Positions 9,044-21,700 are shown, numbered from the stretch's first letter. The stretch is 29,647 nucleotides of DNA from an uncultured Eubacteriales bacterium (GCA_900547405.1 URGL01000029.1:1-29647), one strand, 5' to 3'. Program-made: numbers and translations. The notes: generated by a model not told the origin, from the letters alone.

Positions 9044-9075
9044 AAAAAATCGGGACGGCAACCCTGCCGCCCCGA
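9044..9075 (-). terminator. Terminator of the metal ATPase operon
   Basis: A 10-position stem with one mismatch (9050-9059 with 9066-9075), a 6-base loop and a run of six T on the minus strand (9049-9044), starting 6 bases past the ATPase stop. Confidence 0.8.
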
Positions 9076-9080
9076 AGGAT

Positions 9081-10988
9081 TTACAGATTCTTCACCATCA
9101 GCGCCCGTATGGCATTCAGCACCGCCAGCACCATAACGCCTACGTCGGCGAAAATGGCGGCCCACATGTTGGCAATGCCCAGAGCACCCAGCAGCAGGCA
9201 CAGCAGCTTGATGCCAATGGCAAAGACGATGTTCTCGTGGACGATCCGCAGGCACTTCCGGGAGATGCGGATGGCCTTGGCGATCTTCATGGGGTCGTCG
9301 TCCATGAGCACCACATCCGCCGCCTCGATGGCCGCGTCAGAGCCCATGGCTCCCATGGCAATGCCGATGTCCGCCCGGCTCAATACAGGCGCGTCGTTGA
9401 TGCCGTCGCCTACGAAGGCCAGCTTGCCGGTGTGCTTCTGATCCAGCAGCTCCTCCACCTTGCTGACCTTGTCGCCGGGAAGCAGCTCACTGTACACGGT
9501 GTTGATGCCCAGCTCCCTGGCTGTGGCCTGGGCCACGGCATCAATGTCGCCGGTGAGCATAACGGTCTGCTTCACGCCGGAGGCACACAGGGCCTCCATG
9601 GCGGTCTTGGCGGAGGGCTTCAGGAGATCGGAGATGACGATGTGCCCGGCGTAGGCTCCATCAACGGCCACATGGACGATGGTGCCGGTGCTGTGGCAAT
9701 CCTGATAGGGGATGCCCAGCCGCTTCATGAGCTTCCGGTTTCCGGCGGCCACAGAGATCCCGTCTACCTTGGCGGTGACTCCCTCACCGGATACCTCCCG
9801 GATGTCCGTCACCCGGCTCCTGTCCAGAGGCTGGCCGTAGGCCTTTTGCAGGCTCTTGCTGATGGGATGGGAGGAGGCGCTTTCCGCCAGAGCCGTCAGC
9901 TCCAGGAGCCGGTGCTCCTCCAGAGGGCTGTGGTGTACGCCGGTGACCTCAAAGACCCCCTGGGTCAGGGTGCCGGTCTTGTCGAAGACCACCGTATCCA
10001 CCTGGGACAGGGTTTCCAGGTAGTTGGAGCCCTTGACCAATACGCCCTCCCGGCTGGCACCGCCGATACCGGCAAAGAAACTCAGGGGAATGGAAATGAC
10101 CAGGGCGCAGGGGCAGGAGATGACCAGGAAGGTCAGGGCCCGGTAGACCCAGTCCCCCACATCTGGGCTCATGCCCAGAACCAGCCGGACAATGGGGGGC
10201 AGCGCCGCCAGAGCCAGGGCGCTGTAGCACACCGCGGGGGTATAGACCCGGGCGAACTTGGCGATAAAGTCCTCGGACTTGGACTTCCGGGAGGAGGCGT
10301 TCTCCACCAGATCCAGGATCTTGGACACGGTGGACTCACCGAAGTCCTTGGTGGTGCGGATCTTCAGCACACCGGTCAGGTTGATGCAGCCGCTGATGAC
10401 CTCGGCTCCGGGAGCGATCTGCCTGGGCACGCTCTCGCCGGTGAGGGCGCTGGTGTTCAGGCTGGAGGTGCCCTCCACCACCAGGCCGTCGATGGGCACC
10501 TTCTCACCGGGCTGGACCACAATGATGCTGCCCACCTCTACCTCATCCGGGTCTACCTTCTCCAGGACCCCCTCCCGCTCCACGTTGGCATAGTCCGGGC
10601 GGATATCCATAAGCTCGGTGATGTTCCGGCGGCTCTTGCCCACGGCGTAGCTCTGGAACCACTCACCGATCTGGTAGAACAGCATAACGGCAATGGCCTC
10701 CAGATAGTCGCCGTTTTCCGCAATGGCCAGAGCAAAGGCACCCACTGTGGCCACCGCCATCAGGAAGCATTCATCAAATACCTGATGATTGCGGATGCCC
10801 TTCCATGCCTTTTTCAGAATGTCTCCGCCAATGATGAAATAATTCACCAGATAAGCCCCCAGCCGCACCCAGCGGCCGAAGGCGCCGAACAATGCGTCAT
10901 AGCTCTCCGCCGGGATCAGCTGGAGCACGATCAGCAGGGCGGCGGAAACCAGGATCCGGATCATGGATTTTTTCTGTTTCTTTGTCAT
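9081..10988 (-). CDS. P1B-type heavy-metal ATPase (Zn/Cd/Pb class), no metal-binding domain
   Basis: A 635-residue metal-exporting P-type ATPase of the cytoplasmic membrane. Visible motifs are the actuator TGES (183-186), the transmembrane metal site SCPCAL (C292-P-C294), the phosphorylation site DKTGTLT (D336), the nucleotide-domain SSHPIS, and GDGINDAP. The last membrane pair carries IGIKLLCLLLGALG and MWAAIFADVG, the lysine and aspartate typical of the ZntA/CadA (P1B-2) class, which predicts Zn(II), Cd(II) or Pb(II) export. The usual N-terminal CxxC domain is missing. It is encoded separately by the gene just upstream. The ATG follows GGAAGGA. It ends in the terminator at 9044-9075. Confidence 0.9.
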   Translation of the reverse strand: MTKKQKKSMIRILVSAALLIVLQLIPAESYDALFGAFGRWVRLGAYLVNYFIIGGDILKKAWKGIRNHQVFDECFLMAVATVGAFALAIAENGDYLEAIAVMLFYQIGEWFQSYAVGKSRRNITELMDIRPDYANVEREGVLEKVDPDEVEVGSIIVVQPGEKVPIDGLVVEGTSSLNTSALTGESVPRQIAPGAEVISGCINLTGVLKIRTTKDFGESTVSKILDLVENASSRKSKSEDFIAKFARVYTPAVCYSALALAALPPIVRLVLGMSPDVGDWVYRALTFLVISCPCALVISIPLSFFAGIGGASREGVLVKGSNYLETLSQVDTVVFDKTGTLTQGVFEVTGVHHSPLEEHRLLELTALAESASSHPISKSLQKAYGQPLDRSRVTDIREVSGEGVTAKVDGISVAAGNRKLMKRLGIPYQDCHSTGTIVHVAVDGAYAGHIVISDLLKPSAKTAMEALCASGVKQTVMLTGDIDAVAQATARELGINTVYSELLPGDKVSKVEELLDQKHTGKLAFVGDGINDAPVLSRADIGIAMGAMGSDAAIEAADVVLMDDDPMKIAKAIRISRKCLRIVHENIVFAIGIKLLCLLLGALGIANMWAAIFADVGVMVLAVLNAIRALMVKNL

Positions 10989-11019
10989 GTGAGTCCTTCC
11001 TTTCCCGATCTAGCGGCCA

Positions 11020-11042
11020 CGAACCGGCCCAAGGCCGGTTCG
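11020..11042 (-). other. Intercistronic hairpin between the metal-binding protein and the ATPase
   Basis: A perfect 10-bp stem (CGAACCGGCC / GGCCGGTTCG) with a 3-base loop lies in the 66-base gap between the two genes. There is no T tract, so it probably acts on mRNA processing or stability rather than as a terminator. Confidence 0.5.
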
Positions 11043-11054
11043 CAAAGAAATGCA

Positions 11055-11273
11055 TTATAGGAAAATCTCGCAGTCGTCCTCTACCTTTTTGCAGTTGGCC
11101 AGGACCTGCTCCATGGTGGCCTTCACATCCGCGCCTTCATCGAACTCCACGATCATCTTCAGCATCATGAAGTTTACGGTGGCATTCCTGACGCCGGGGG
11201 TCTGCTTGGCGGCTTCTTCCATCTTGTTGGCGCAGTTGGCGCAGTCAACATCGATCTTGTAGGTCTTCTTCAT
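11055..11273 (-). CDS. Stand-alone heavy-metal-associated (HMA) domain protein
   Basis: A 72-residue ferredoxin-fold metal-binding protein. The metal loop is VDCANCANKME with CANC at residues 10-13. The rest follows the fold (NATVNFMMLKMIVEF). The C-terminal tail CKKVEDDC adds a second cysteine pair, a feature seen in N-terminal domains of Zn/Cd ATPases. It probably serves as the detached metal-binding domain or metallochaperone of the ATPase encoded 66 bases downstream. The ATG follows AAAGGAGA. It is the first gene of the operon, transcribed from the promoter at 11336-11363. Confidence 0.85.
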   Translation of the reverse strand: MKKTYKIDVDCANCANKMEEAAKQTPGVRNATVNFMMLKMIVEFDEGADVKATMEQVLANCKKVEDDCEIFL

Positions 11274-11301
11274 AAGATTGATCTCCTTTGTCTTTTTATT
11301 T

Positions 11302-11363
11302 AACGATTAAGCAATTGTTGAATTGTTGTACCATCATCATACCACATTTTCCCCGGATGTCAA
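11302..11363 (-). promoter_or_regulatory. Promoter and candidate operator of the metal efflux operon
   Basis: On the minus strand: perfect TTGACA (11363-11358), 16-base spacer, TATGAT (11341-11336). Just downstream lies an imperfect inverted repeat AACGATT-N4-AATTGTT (11302-11319), overlapping a tandem 8-base repeat AATTGTTG (11313-11328). The repeat is well placed for repression, possibly by the neighbouring TetR protein. That link is an inference. Confidence 0.6.
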
Positions 11364-11369
11364 GGGGGG

Positions 11370-11411
11370 AAACAAGAAAAAAACGTCCCTTTCAAAAATA
11401 AGAAAGGGACG
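11370..11411 (-). terminator. Terminator of the TetR gene
   Basis: A 10-bp perfect stem (11384-11393 with 11402-11411) and an 8-base loop, followed on the minus strand by a T-rich tract (11383-11371). It separates the TetR gene from the metal efflux promoter. Confidence 0.85.
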
Positions 11412-11416
11412 CTGCT

Positions 11417-12052
11417 TCAGTTTTTCTTCGGCTTCAAACCGTCGTAGGACAGCATGGTCTTTGCCGTATCCATATCTGCCGTGCCGTTCAGGATCTTGAT
11501 CCTGGCGGCCAGGGCCAGACAAATTTCGCTCATGGCGGCGGGGATCTTCTCCTCCGGGATGGGACTGCCGCCGCAGAGGTAGAAGTCAGCCACGCCGTGG
11601 GCGTAGATCATCATGTGCCGCAGCAATGTATGGGCCTCCTCCGGGGAGAGCACAAACAGGTCGGATATCTCCTTTTCGATGGGCTCCACAATTTCCGGAA
11701 AAAGCTCCAGCAGTTCGTCCATCTGGCAGATGCCGCCACCGGTATGCATCAGCAGCCGGTAGAGGTTCGGATTCTCCGCGGCATAGCGGATCCAGCGCAT
11801 ACAGAATTCCAGAAAGGCCGGGGTATATTCCGCGGACTTCTGCAAATACTCCCGGAACTCCCGCCGGACCCGGTCCCGGACGGTCCTCTTCAACTCTTCC
11901 ATGCCGGAAAAGTAGGTAAAGATGGGGGTCACGGTCATATGCATGGCTTTGGCTACTTCCCGGGCCGCAACCGCATCCAGGCCCCGTTCTTTCGCCATAA
12001 GATAGGCGGTTTCCTCGATCTTTTCCCGTGTGAATCTTACTTTTGGCGGCAT
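11417..12052 (-). CDS. TetR/AcrR family transcriptional regulator
   Basis: A 211-residue DNA-binding regulator. The N-terminal helix-turn-helix covers residues about 8-50 (FTREKIEETAYLMAKERGLD, then VAAREVAKAMHM and FTYFSGMEELKR, where FTYF replaces the common LYYHF pattern). The C-terminal part is helical, with no cysteine-rich metal site that I can recognise, so the ligand is unknown. Its position upstream of the HMA-ATPase operon suggests that it may control metal efflux, but it has its own promoter and terminator. The ATG follows GGAAGGAA. Confidence 0.85.
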   Translation of the reverse strand: MPPKVRFTREKIEETAYLMAKERGLDAVAAREVAKAMHMTVTPIFTYFSGMEELKRTVRDRVRREFREYLQKSAEYTPAFLEFCMRWIRYAAENPNLYRLLMHTGGGICQMDELLELFPEIVEPIEKEISDLFVLSPEEAHTLLRHMMIYAHGVADFYLCGGSPIPEEKIPAAMSEICLALAARIKILNGTADMDTAKTMLSYDGLKPKKN

Positions 12053-12091
12053 GGCACTTTTTTCCTTCCCGTTTTGGATACTTTTGATTTC

Positions 12092-12119
12092 ATTATAACG
12101 GTTTCATAGAAAATGTCAA
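12092..12119 (-). promoter_or_regulatory. Promoter of the TetR gene
   Basis: On the minus strand: perfect TTGACA (12119-12114), 16-base spacer, perfect TATAAT (12097-12092). Confidence 0.75.
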
Positions 12120-12189
12120 GATTTGGGGGGGAATCCCCGTTATCTCCTTCTTTGGTAGGAGTCAGATGCCAGGCTTGCCGGGAGAAATC

Positions 12190-12732
12190 TTACTTGACAA
12201 ACCGCTTCAGGGCCCCGGTAAGGCTCAAGGCCACAATGATCTTGATGACATCGGGGATGATGTAGGGGATAACACACATGCCCAGTACGGCGGCCAGGGA
12301 GATGGCGCCCTTGGCATTGGTGTACACCACCAGGAACCAGGCGGTGCCGAAGGCGTAGCAGGCAATGAGCCCCAGGAGCATGGACAGGGCCAGGCCCCAC
12401 TTCTTCTCACCCAGAACCTTTTCCAGGGCCCACATCAGCAGCGCAGAGGCCAGAAAGCCGATGATGTAGCCGCCGGTAGCTCCCAGCAGGCGGCCAATGC
12501 CGCCGGTGAAGCCGGAGAAGACCGGCAGTCCCACGGCACCCATCAGCACATACACCAGCACCGCCAGAGTGCCCCGCTTGCCTCCCAGCAGGCCCACCGC
12601 CAGGAAGACCCCCATGGTCTGCAAGGTGAAGGGGATCTGCCCCGGAATGGAGATCCAGGCGCAAATGGCCATCAGGCAGGCGAAGAGGCCGATATAGGCC
12701 ATGTCTTTTGTAGATAGCTTTTTCTTTTCCAT
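12190..12732 (-). CDS. bioY: Biotin transporter substrate-binding subunit BioY
   Basis: A 180-residue polytopic membrane protein that matches BioY, the S component of energy-coupling-factor biotin transporters. Typical blocks are IPGQIPFTLQTMGVFLAVGLLGGKRG, PVFSGFTGGIGRLLGATGGYIIGF and YIIPDVIKIIVA. No ATPase or T subunit is nearby, so it either works alone or uses shared ECF components elsewhere. I start it at 12732 because GGAGG lies eight bases upstream. A TTG at 12747 would put that ribosome-binding site inside the gene. It begins 18 bases after the birA stop, in the same operon. Confidence 0.93.
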   Translation of the reverse strand: MEKKKLSTKDMAYIGLFACLMAICAWISIPGQIPFTLQTMGVFLAVGLLGGKRGTLAVLVYVLMGAVGLPVFSGFTGGIGRLLGATGGYIIGFLASALLMWALEKVLGEKKWGLALSMLLGLIACYAFGTAWFLVVYTNAKGAISLAAVLGMCVIPYIIPDVIKIIVALSLTGALKRFVK

Positions 12733-15700
12733 TTTCTTTTCCTCCAAAAATTATATACTCGTGGATCCCACGGGTCTGACGCTGATCTCCCCGGAGCGCA
12801 GGACCTCCCGGCTCCCGTCGGGATACTGGACCATGAGGCCGCACTGCTCGTCCAGGTCCAGGGCCCGGGCCGGACGGCTACCCTGGGGACTCTGGACCAG
12901 AATGTCCTTCCCCAGTACCAGGCACCGGCGGCGGTAGTCCCCAAGGGCCCCCTGGGGCTCCGCCAAGGCCCCTCTCAGGCAATTCAGGAAGGCGGCGGCC
13001 AGGGCGTTTCGCCCGTCTTCCCGGCGGGCCTCATAGACGCTTCCGGCGATAGACGCGATCTCCGGCGGGAAGCCCCCTTCCGGGATGTAGGCGTTGAAGC
13101 CCACGCCCAGCACCGCATAGTCCAATGTCCCTTCTTCCAGCCGGAAGGCGGCTTCCGTCAGAATGCCGCAGACCTTTTTGCCCTCTATAAAAATATCGTT
13201 GACCCACTTGATCCCGGCCTCTCTGCCAGACACCTGCTCCACAGCCTGGGCGGCGGCGGCAGCGGCCAGGGTCGTCAGGCACCGGGCGGCGGCAGGGGGC
13301 CAGTCCCGGCGCAGCAGGGCGCTGAGATATACGCCGGTATCCGCCGGGGAATAGAATTTCCGCCCCAGCCGTCCCCGGCCCAGGGTCTGGCTGGCCGCCA
13401 CCAGCACGGTGCCCTCCGGGGCTCCCTGGTCGGCTCTGGCTTTCAGCAGGGCATTGGTGGAGGTCACCTGATCCAGCACCTCGATCTTCCAGGCCTCCCG
13501 GCTATCCAGGCGGCTTTCGATGCCTCCCAGGCTCAGGATGTCCCCGCCGGGCAGCAGCCGATAGCCCCGGCTGGGCTGGCCCTCAATGGGATAGCCTCCG
13601 GCCCGCAGGGCGGAAATGGCCTTCCACACCGCCGCCCGGGACAGATTCAGGCTCTCCGCCAGCTCCTCACCGGAGAGATAGGACCCCCGGCAGGCGGACA
13701 GAAGGGTCAGGACCCGGTCTTTGGTTGTCATGGTGTTCACCTCGCTGTGTAACCCTGCCTTCTCCTGCTTGGAGAGGGCTTTTTCCTCAGGCATCCTAGC
13801 ATGGAGAGCGTCACTTGTCAACCTTTGATTTTTTCAGGTTTACAATGTGGCAAAACAAAAAGCGCCCCGGTTCCCCGGGGCGCTTTTTTACTTTTTTAGC
13901 AGCCGAAACCAGCCATCTGGCACAGAATCTGCCAGATATCACAGAAATGAAAACACATGATCTTGGTCTCCTTGTTGGGATCTGTCTCTCGAGGACAGGA
14001 GGATTGTAACGCATTTGTAATCTTTTTTCAAGCTGTAAATTCTGGAAGGGTTTATCCCGCTGCCCCGTCCAGGCCCGGATCCTCCGTGAAGGTCAGGATC
14101 AGCCCGTTGGGCAGGCAGGCGATGGGCATACCGCTGTCGCACCAGCCCATGGACATACAGATGTGGTCCGGGCAGGTGGCGCTGGTGACGGCCACCTTGT
14201 TGTCCTTGATTTCCACGGTGTTGCTGCCGCCGTTGGCAGAGGTCAGGGTCAGGGTTTTGTCCTTGGACAGGTCCAGGGTCATGGTGATCTTTCCGTCCTG
14301 GATGACGGTGACGTAGTGCTTCTCCTGCTGGCCCAGCAGGAGCCAGGCTCCCAGGCCCAGGCTCGCAGCCAGGGCAATGGCGATGATGATGATCCAATGC
14401 TTTGTTTTCATGTTTAACCTCATTTCAGTCTTCCCTGTGGGACGCGGTATATTCCCGGATGCGCTCCAAAAAAGCCTGACCGTACCGCTGGGCTTTGCTG
14501 GAGCCCACACCGTTGACCTTCAGGAATTCCTCCTGGGTCCTGGGGGCTTTCCGGGCCATGTCCTCCAGGGAGGCGTTGGTAAAGATGATGTAGGCGGGCT
14601 GGCCCGTCTTCTTGGCAATGTCCCACCGGAGGGCCTTCAATGCCTCCAGAAGCCCTGCCGGGGTGGGGCGCCGCTCCTGTTTCTTGGGGACCGCCAGGGT
14701 GATGGTCTCCTCCCGGTGGGTCTTTTCGTCGCAGTTGCCGCAATTGCCGCATCTGGGGGGATGGTCCTGGCCGAAATAGTCCAGGATCCGGCCCCGGAGA
14801 CACAGGCCGGTCTTGCAGTAATCCACCATCCGGTCCAGGCGATTCAGGTCCTGGCGGATCCGTTTCTGCTCCTGCTCCTCCGTCAGCTCGCTTTCCCCGG
14901 AGGAGTGCTCCACAAGCCACTTGGCGGTATACACATCCCTGGGGGCGTAGAAGAGGATGCACTCCGCTCCGGCTCCGTCCCGGCCTGCCCGGCCCGCCTC
15001 CTGATAATAGGCCTCCAGGCTCTGGGGCATGGAATAGTGGATCACATAGGATACGTTGGACTTGTCGATGCCCATGCCGAAGGCGTTGGTAGCCACCATG
15101 ACATTGGCCCGGTCGTAGATGAAATCCTCCTGGTTTTCCTGGCGCTCCCGCTCCGCCAGACCGGCGTGATAGCGGGTAGCCCCGATGTCCCGGGACCGGA
15201 GGAGCTGGCAGACGGACTCCACATCCTTGCGGGTGGTGCAGTAAATGATGCCGGTCTTCTCCCGCCGCTCCCAAAGGAGCTTCAGCAGCTCCGCGTTTTT
15301 GTCCTTGGGACGGCGGACCTCGAAGCGCAGATTGGGCCGGTCGAAGCCTGTGGCCACCCGCTCCGGGTCATGGAGGTCCAGGATTTTCTCAACGTCTTCC
15401 CGGACCCGGGCAGTGGCTGTGGCCGTAAAGGCGGAGACCACGGGGCGATGGGGGAAGACCTTCAGAAAGTCCACGATTTTCAGGTAGCTGGGCCGGAAAT
15501 CCTGGCCCCACTGGGAAATGCAGTGGGCCTCGTCTACCGTCACCAGGGAAACGGTCCTGGACTGGATGGCCTCCAAAAAGCCGTCTGTCAGGAGTCGCTC
15601 CGGGGCCACATAGATGATCTTGTACATGCCGCTCTGGATGTTCCGGTACACCAGGCGGATCTGGTTGGGTGTCAGGGAGGAATTGATGTAGGCCGCGCTG

Positions 15701-18700
15701 ACTCCCGCGTCCTTCAGGGCCATGACCTGGTCCTTCATGAGAGAAATCAGGGGGGAGATGACCAATGTCACCCCCGGCAGCATAAGCCCCGGCACCTGGT
15801 AGCACAGGCTCTTGCCGCCGCCGGTGGGCATGATGCCGAAGGCATCCCGGCCGGAAAGCTGGGCATCGATGAGCTTCTCCTGGCCGGGCCGGAAGGCGGT
15901 GTAGCCGAAGTATTGCTGTAACGTTTCGAGTTTGTTCATTCTGGTCTCCACAGGCGGGTGTTAAAAAAGTCTCTGTCATTGCGAGACAGTGCGCGCACTG
16001 TCGTGGCAATCCCCCGGATATTCAGATTGCCTGATAGCAATTCGGGCAGTAATCGTTCAATCGGGGGGGCTGCCACACCAGTCTGAGGACTGGTTCGCAG
16101 CGACATGCTTTTTTAACAGCCCCGTTTCGCTTAGTCTACCACATTTCTACCGATATTGCAAATACCCCATGAATTTCTTCACCGCCAGGGAGGCGGTCTC
16201 CTGCTCCCGGATGGCCAGGGCCGTCTCCCGGTAGGCTGTCACGTCCAGCTCCTTGACCACCACGTTGAAGGGGACCCGTTTCAGGATCATCTCCGTCAGC
16301 ATACTCACCCCCAGGCCGCTTTCCACCATGGCCATAATGGCGTAGTCGTCCCAGGTGGTGAAATGGACCCGGGGCTTGAGCCCGTGGCGCTGGAATACCT
16401 CGGAGACCTCGGCCTGGGCCCCCTTTTCCAGCAGCATGAAGGGCTCCTCCGCCAGGGCGGCAATGGGCACCCGGTCGTATTGGGTCAGAGGGTGGTTTTG
16501 GGGAAGAATGGCCAGGAGCCGGTCCCGGCCTAAGGGGATGGTGTCGAAGTCCGTTCTCGTGGGCAGCCGCAGAAAGCCGCAGTCTACCCGGCCCTGGGCG
16601 ATCCAGTCCTCAATTTCCGTGTAGTCCCCCAGCAGAAGCTCATAGTCAATGCCCGGATAGTCCTTCTGAAAGGCCTTGATGATATTGGGCACCCAGTGGA
16701 TGGCACCGCTGGAAAAGGTGCCGATGCGGATGATGCCGGACTGGACCCCATGGAGGTCGTCCACCTGCATCTGCAGCTTCTGATACTCGGTGCACAGGCT
16801 CTGGGCATAGGGCAGCAGCCGGGAGCCGTCAGAGGTCAGCCGGATGCCGGCCCGGTTCCGCTCCAGGAGGGTGATATTCCATTCCTTCTCCAGGTCGTGG
16901 ATCATCCGGCTGACACCGGACTGGGAGTAGTTCAGCACCTCCGCCGCCCGGGTGAAGGAGCCGTATTCCACGGCCTTGATAAAAGCCATGTACTTCAGAA
17001 TATTCATATCCATAGCGCATCTCTCCTTATGTATGCGTTTTCCGCATGCTTGCCATGCGAAACATTCGCTTTTCAAATAGTTATCCCTATGATACAATGC
17101 CCCCATGAGAAATTCAAGAGAGGATGCGAAAAAAATGACCACTTCCACCGTCTGTATCACCATCACCATTCTCGTCTACCTGGCAGGAATGCTCTGGATC
17201 GGTGCCCGCTTTGCCAAGCAGAACGAATCCAGCTCCGACTTCTACCTGGGCGGACGAAAGCTGGGTCCTCTGGTTACGGCCATGAGCGCCGAGGCCTCCG
17301 ATATGTCCAGTTACCTGCTCATGGGGCTTCCGGGCCTTGCCTACCTCAGCGGCCTGGCGGACGTAGGCTGGACCGCCATCGGCCTGGGCCTGGGCACTTA
17401 CCTGAACTGGCTCTTCACCGCCCGCCGGATCCGCCGGTATACCCAGATCACCGGGGCTTTCACCCTGCCCCAGTTCTTCTCCCACCGGTTCCACGACCGC
17501 AAGCACATCCTGTCCGCCATTTCCGCGGTGATCATCATTGTCTTTTTCATCCCCTACACGGCCTCCGGCTTCTCCGCCTGCGGCAAGCTGTTCTCCAGCC
17601 TCTTCGGGGTGGACTACATGGGGGCCATGATCGTCTCCGCCATTGTCATCGTGGGCTATACCGCCGCCGGCGGCTTCCTGGCAGCCTCCGTCACGGACCT
17701 GATCCAGAGCATCATCATGACCATTGCCATTCTGTTCGTTCTGATCTACGCCACGGTCCAGGCCGGGGGCCTGGGAGCCGTCATGGAGAATGCCAAAGCC
17801 CTGCCCGGCTACCTGTCCTTCACCAGCACCTATACGGCCTCCGGTGCCGCCTCCTATCACTTCCTCACCATCGTCTCCACTCTGGCCTGGGGCCTGGGCT
17901 ACTTCGGCATGCCCCACATCCTGCTGCGGTTCATGGCCATTGAGGACGAGAAGAAGCTGGTGGTCTCCCGCCGGGTAGGCTCTGTGTGGGTGGTCATTGC
18001 CATGTTCCTGGCCGTGATGATCGGCGTTGTAGGCAATGCCCTGACGGCCTCCGGCACAATCGCGTCTCTGTCCGGCTCCGCCAGCGAGACCATCGTCATC
18101 CAGATCGCCACCCTCCTCAGCAAAGCCGGTATCCTGCCCGCCCTCATGGCCGGTCTGATCCTGGCCGGAATTCTTGCCAGCACCATGTCCACCGCCGACT
18201 CCCAGCTGCTGGCCGCCTCCTCCAGCGTGTCCCAGAACCTGCTGCAGGATACCCTGGGCCTGAAGCTGAGCCAGAAGAGCAGCATGCTGGCCGCCCGGCT
18301 CACCGTGGTGCTCATCGCCATTCTGGGTGTGATCATTGCCCAGGACCCCAACAGCTCCATTTTCGGCATTGTGTCCTTCGCCTGGGCAGGCTTCGGCGCG
18401 GGCTTCGGCCCCCTGGTCATCTGCTCCCTCTACTGGAAGCGCACCACCTTCCCCGGAGCCATTGCCGGTCTCGTCTCCGGCGGCGTGTTTGTCTTCATCT
18501 GGAAGTACCTCATCAAGCCCATAGGCGGCATCTGGGGCATCTACGAGCTCCTCCCCGCCTTCCTGGTAGGCCTGATCGCCATCGTAGCCGTAAGCCTGCT
18601 GACCAAAGCTCCCAGCGAGGAGGTCGTAAAAGAGTTCGAGCTGGCCAGAAGCAATGAGGAACTGAAATAACTATTGTTTCATATCGGGAAGTGATTTACA

Positions 18701-21700
18701 ATCCGGCGCCAGATTTGACGGTTACAAAACAAACGCTATAACCAAAAGGAGAGGCAGTCAAAAAGATTGCCTCTCCTTTTGCCTTTTGGCAAGGACTTCA
18801 TCGCCTCGTCAAACTTTCTCCGCAGATGTGCCCAGCACCCAACTGCCGTAATATCTTCCGGGAGGAAACTGCCGGACTCCAGACGCTTGTACAGAAGGTC
18901 TGCTCACAGAGTTTTCGCATTATGTTCCCAAATTTCCCTTCATACATCACTTCATCACTCACAAATGTATCCTCCTATTCCTGGACGAGATTGACTGCCA
19001 CATGATACAATAGTTTCCCTGATATGAAGGGAATCATGGTATATGTGTTATGATACCTGCATCCATTTGATATACTTCATCGCAGAGGTAAGCGATATCC
19101 TCTTTGAAATGACTGGCTAGAACGATTGTCACTCCTTTTTCTTTTAATGAAAGCAGCAGCGAGCGAATATCTTCTACACCCTGGTTGTCCAAGCCGTTCA
19201 TTGGCTCGTCCAGAATGAGCAACTTAGGTTTCTCCATAATGGCTTGCGCGATGCCTAACCTTTGGCGCATACCCATAGAATATTTACCTACGTGCCTTTT
19301 TAAATCCGGGTCAAGGCCTACGGTGTTCATACTCTGCCGGATTTCATTGATGCCAATTTTTCTCTGGATGGACGCGAGGTGCTTCAAATTGCGAATCCCG
19401 GATTCTTGAAGAAGAAAGCCCGGCGATTCAATGATAAAGCCGATGTTCTCAGGGAAATCCACATCTTTCCCCACTTGTTTCCCCCATACCCGCACCTCGC
19501 CAGCAGTGGGAATAACAAAGCCACAGATGCTTTTCAGCAGAACCGTTTTCCCGGAGCCATTTCGGCCAATCAAGCCATAGATCTTTCCGGCTTCACAGGT
19601 CAGAGATACATCTTTCAAGACTTCATTCTTTTCATATCTTTTAGTTACATGTTTGATTTCAATAACTGAACTCATTCTTTTTCCCTCCGAAATACTTTGA
19701 ATTTTGGAGTCATGATACATCCCGCAAGTAAGCATACAATGGAAATACCAAAGAACCAGAACGCATAATCCAGCCCAACTTGGTACAGACTGTTGCTGCC
19801 CTTAAGTGCCTGTAACTGTGCCAATGTCACCGGGGAAATCCTATAGAACCAAGGCAGCCATTCGTTTGCCACGGTAATGTCCATCAGAATAAATCCAGCG
19901 GATAGAAAGGTCCCAACATATTTTCCCGTTACATAGTTTAAGAAATAGGTCATCAGTCCAAGCCATATAGCGCATGCCCAGCTTAGCAGGAAACTGAGAA
20001 CCATGGCCTGCAATGGTGTGTATGCGCCAATTACATAATCGTCGACAGAAAATGGAATCCCATACTGAGAGCCTACAGAATATCTGGCCAGAGTACCCCA
20101 GATTTTCCCCCAACCATTCTGAAATCCCATGTTGGGAAGTAGGGGGAGAATGCTGAACAGGAGTATCATAAGTATATAGAGAAATGACAACACAACAATA
20201 TACATACATTGCCCGGCAGTCCAGGCAATGTAACCGGCCCTGGGCAAAATGTATTTTTGAATCTCACTTTTGAAAGGGGCATCACAGAACAGGGCTACAG
20301 CTCCCGCCATGAGTACCAACTGACAGATAAAATCACTGGTGATATGAGGGAATGCCCAAGGCGTGACAGGAATACCTACATCCTGGGAAAAATCTAACAC
20401 ACCTTGCAAATTGGAGAATACGAAGATAGCTGCCAGAAGGAAGATCAGCAAAATTCTTTGATTGGCACGAACCTGTTTCATCTGAAATGTAAACACGCGT
20501 TGTATTTTATTCCACATTCCAGATTCTCCTTTCGATACGTTCCGTAAAAAGGCGATAGGATAAAAAAACGAGCGCAAGAACCACCATGGTTGTAACAATT
20601 AAAGTCACGGAATCCGAATAGATTTTCCCTCGGGCACAAAGAAGCATTTCGATGCGAAGCCCATTGGGCAATTTCAGCAAGCGCCCAATCTGTGTAAGGA
20701 AAAATCGGAAAATAAACGGCGCACAGATTGCTACATAGCTGCTTGGGAAAAAGGCTGAAGTACATAAACCAACGCTTCCCCAAAGCGCACCGCTCAAAAA
20801 GCTGATATACAATATAATAGCGAGGTAGGGTACCCCACCCCCGATAGTAAGCGCATGAAAGAAAGGAATCCCTTTGGATTCAAGTATCTCCTCCGGTGTT
20901 ACTATCGGGAGGTAGGTGCCCAAAACCATCATAAAAATCAATCCACCCAGGAACATAGTTAGTCCCCCCAAAACAGAGGCCACCAGAAATTTAGAGCGGG
21001 CATAGGCATGACGGCCACACCTGGAAGCCTTGTAAATGCTCATACCGCCTTCCAACTCCCAGCAATAATTAGCCGCAAAGGGGATTGCTGCCATAGTAGT
21101 TGAAAAATATCCTGTGAACACGCCTCCGAAGGAAAAGGAGTTGAACACATAATACATAATGCAAATGGGAGATCCTTCTCCGTAAATTAATGGGTTGTTG
21201 ATGCTGATGCGAAGATCTTGCCAGTTGTCAAAGCAGAAACCTAGCGTAACCCCTAGAATTGCCAGTAAAAACGGATACTTCATCCCAATCCTAAAGTCCG
21301 CACAGGCTGTCCTGGCAAAGGTTGACTTACCCTCCATATGCCAGGTCCTTCCCAGTAATTGCATTGAAGCGCTCTGCATTTGCATATTCTGTATGCCAAG
21401 TTCCTGTCCCATCACTATTTTCTTCCGACGTTCTTCGAGTTACGAAACACCAGTAAGGCGTCAGAGTCACAGAATCTTCATTTACAACCGGCAAGTATTC
21501 CAGCCAAGCATTGCAAAACTCTATGGTACTGGTGTGGATCTCTAAGTCATACTTGTCCTTCAGCGCCGCAACTGCTTCATCCGGGGTCAAAATAGTCTGT
21601 GGTTGAGATTCTGACTCGATGGTACAGGGGAAATACACATCACACTCCTGAAGGCCATCGGTGTTTATCATCATGGTTGCTGTAACAGAAGGCGTAGGCA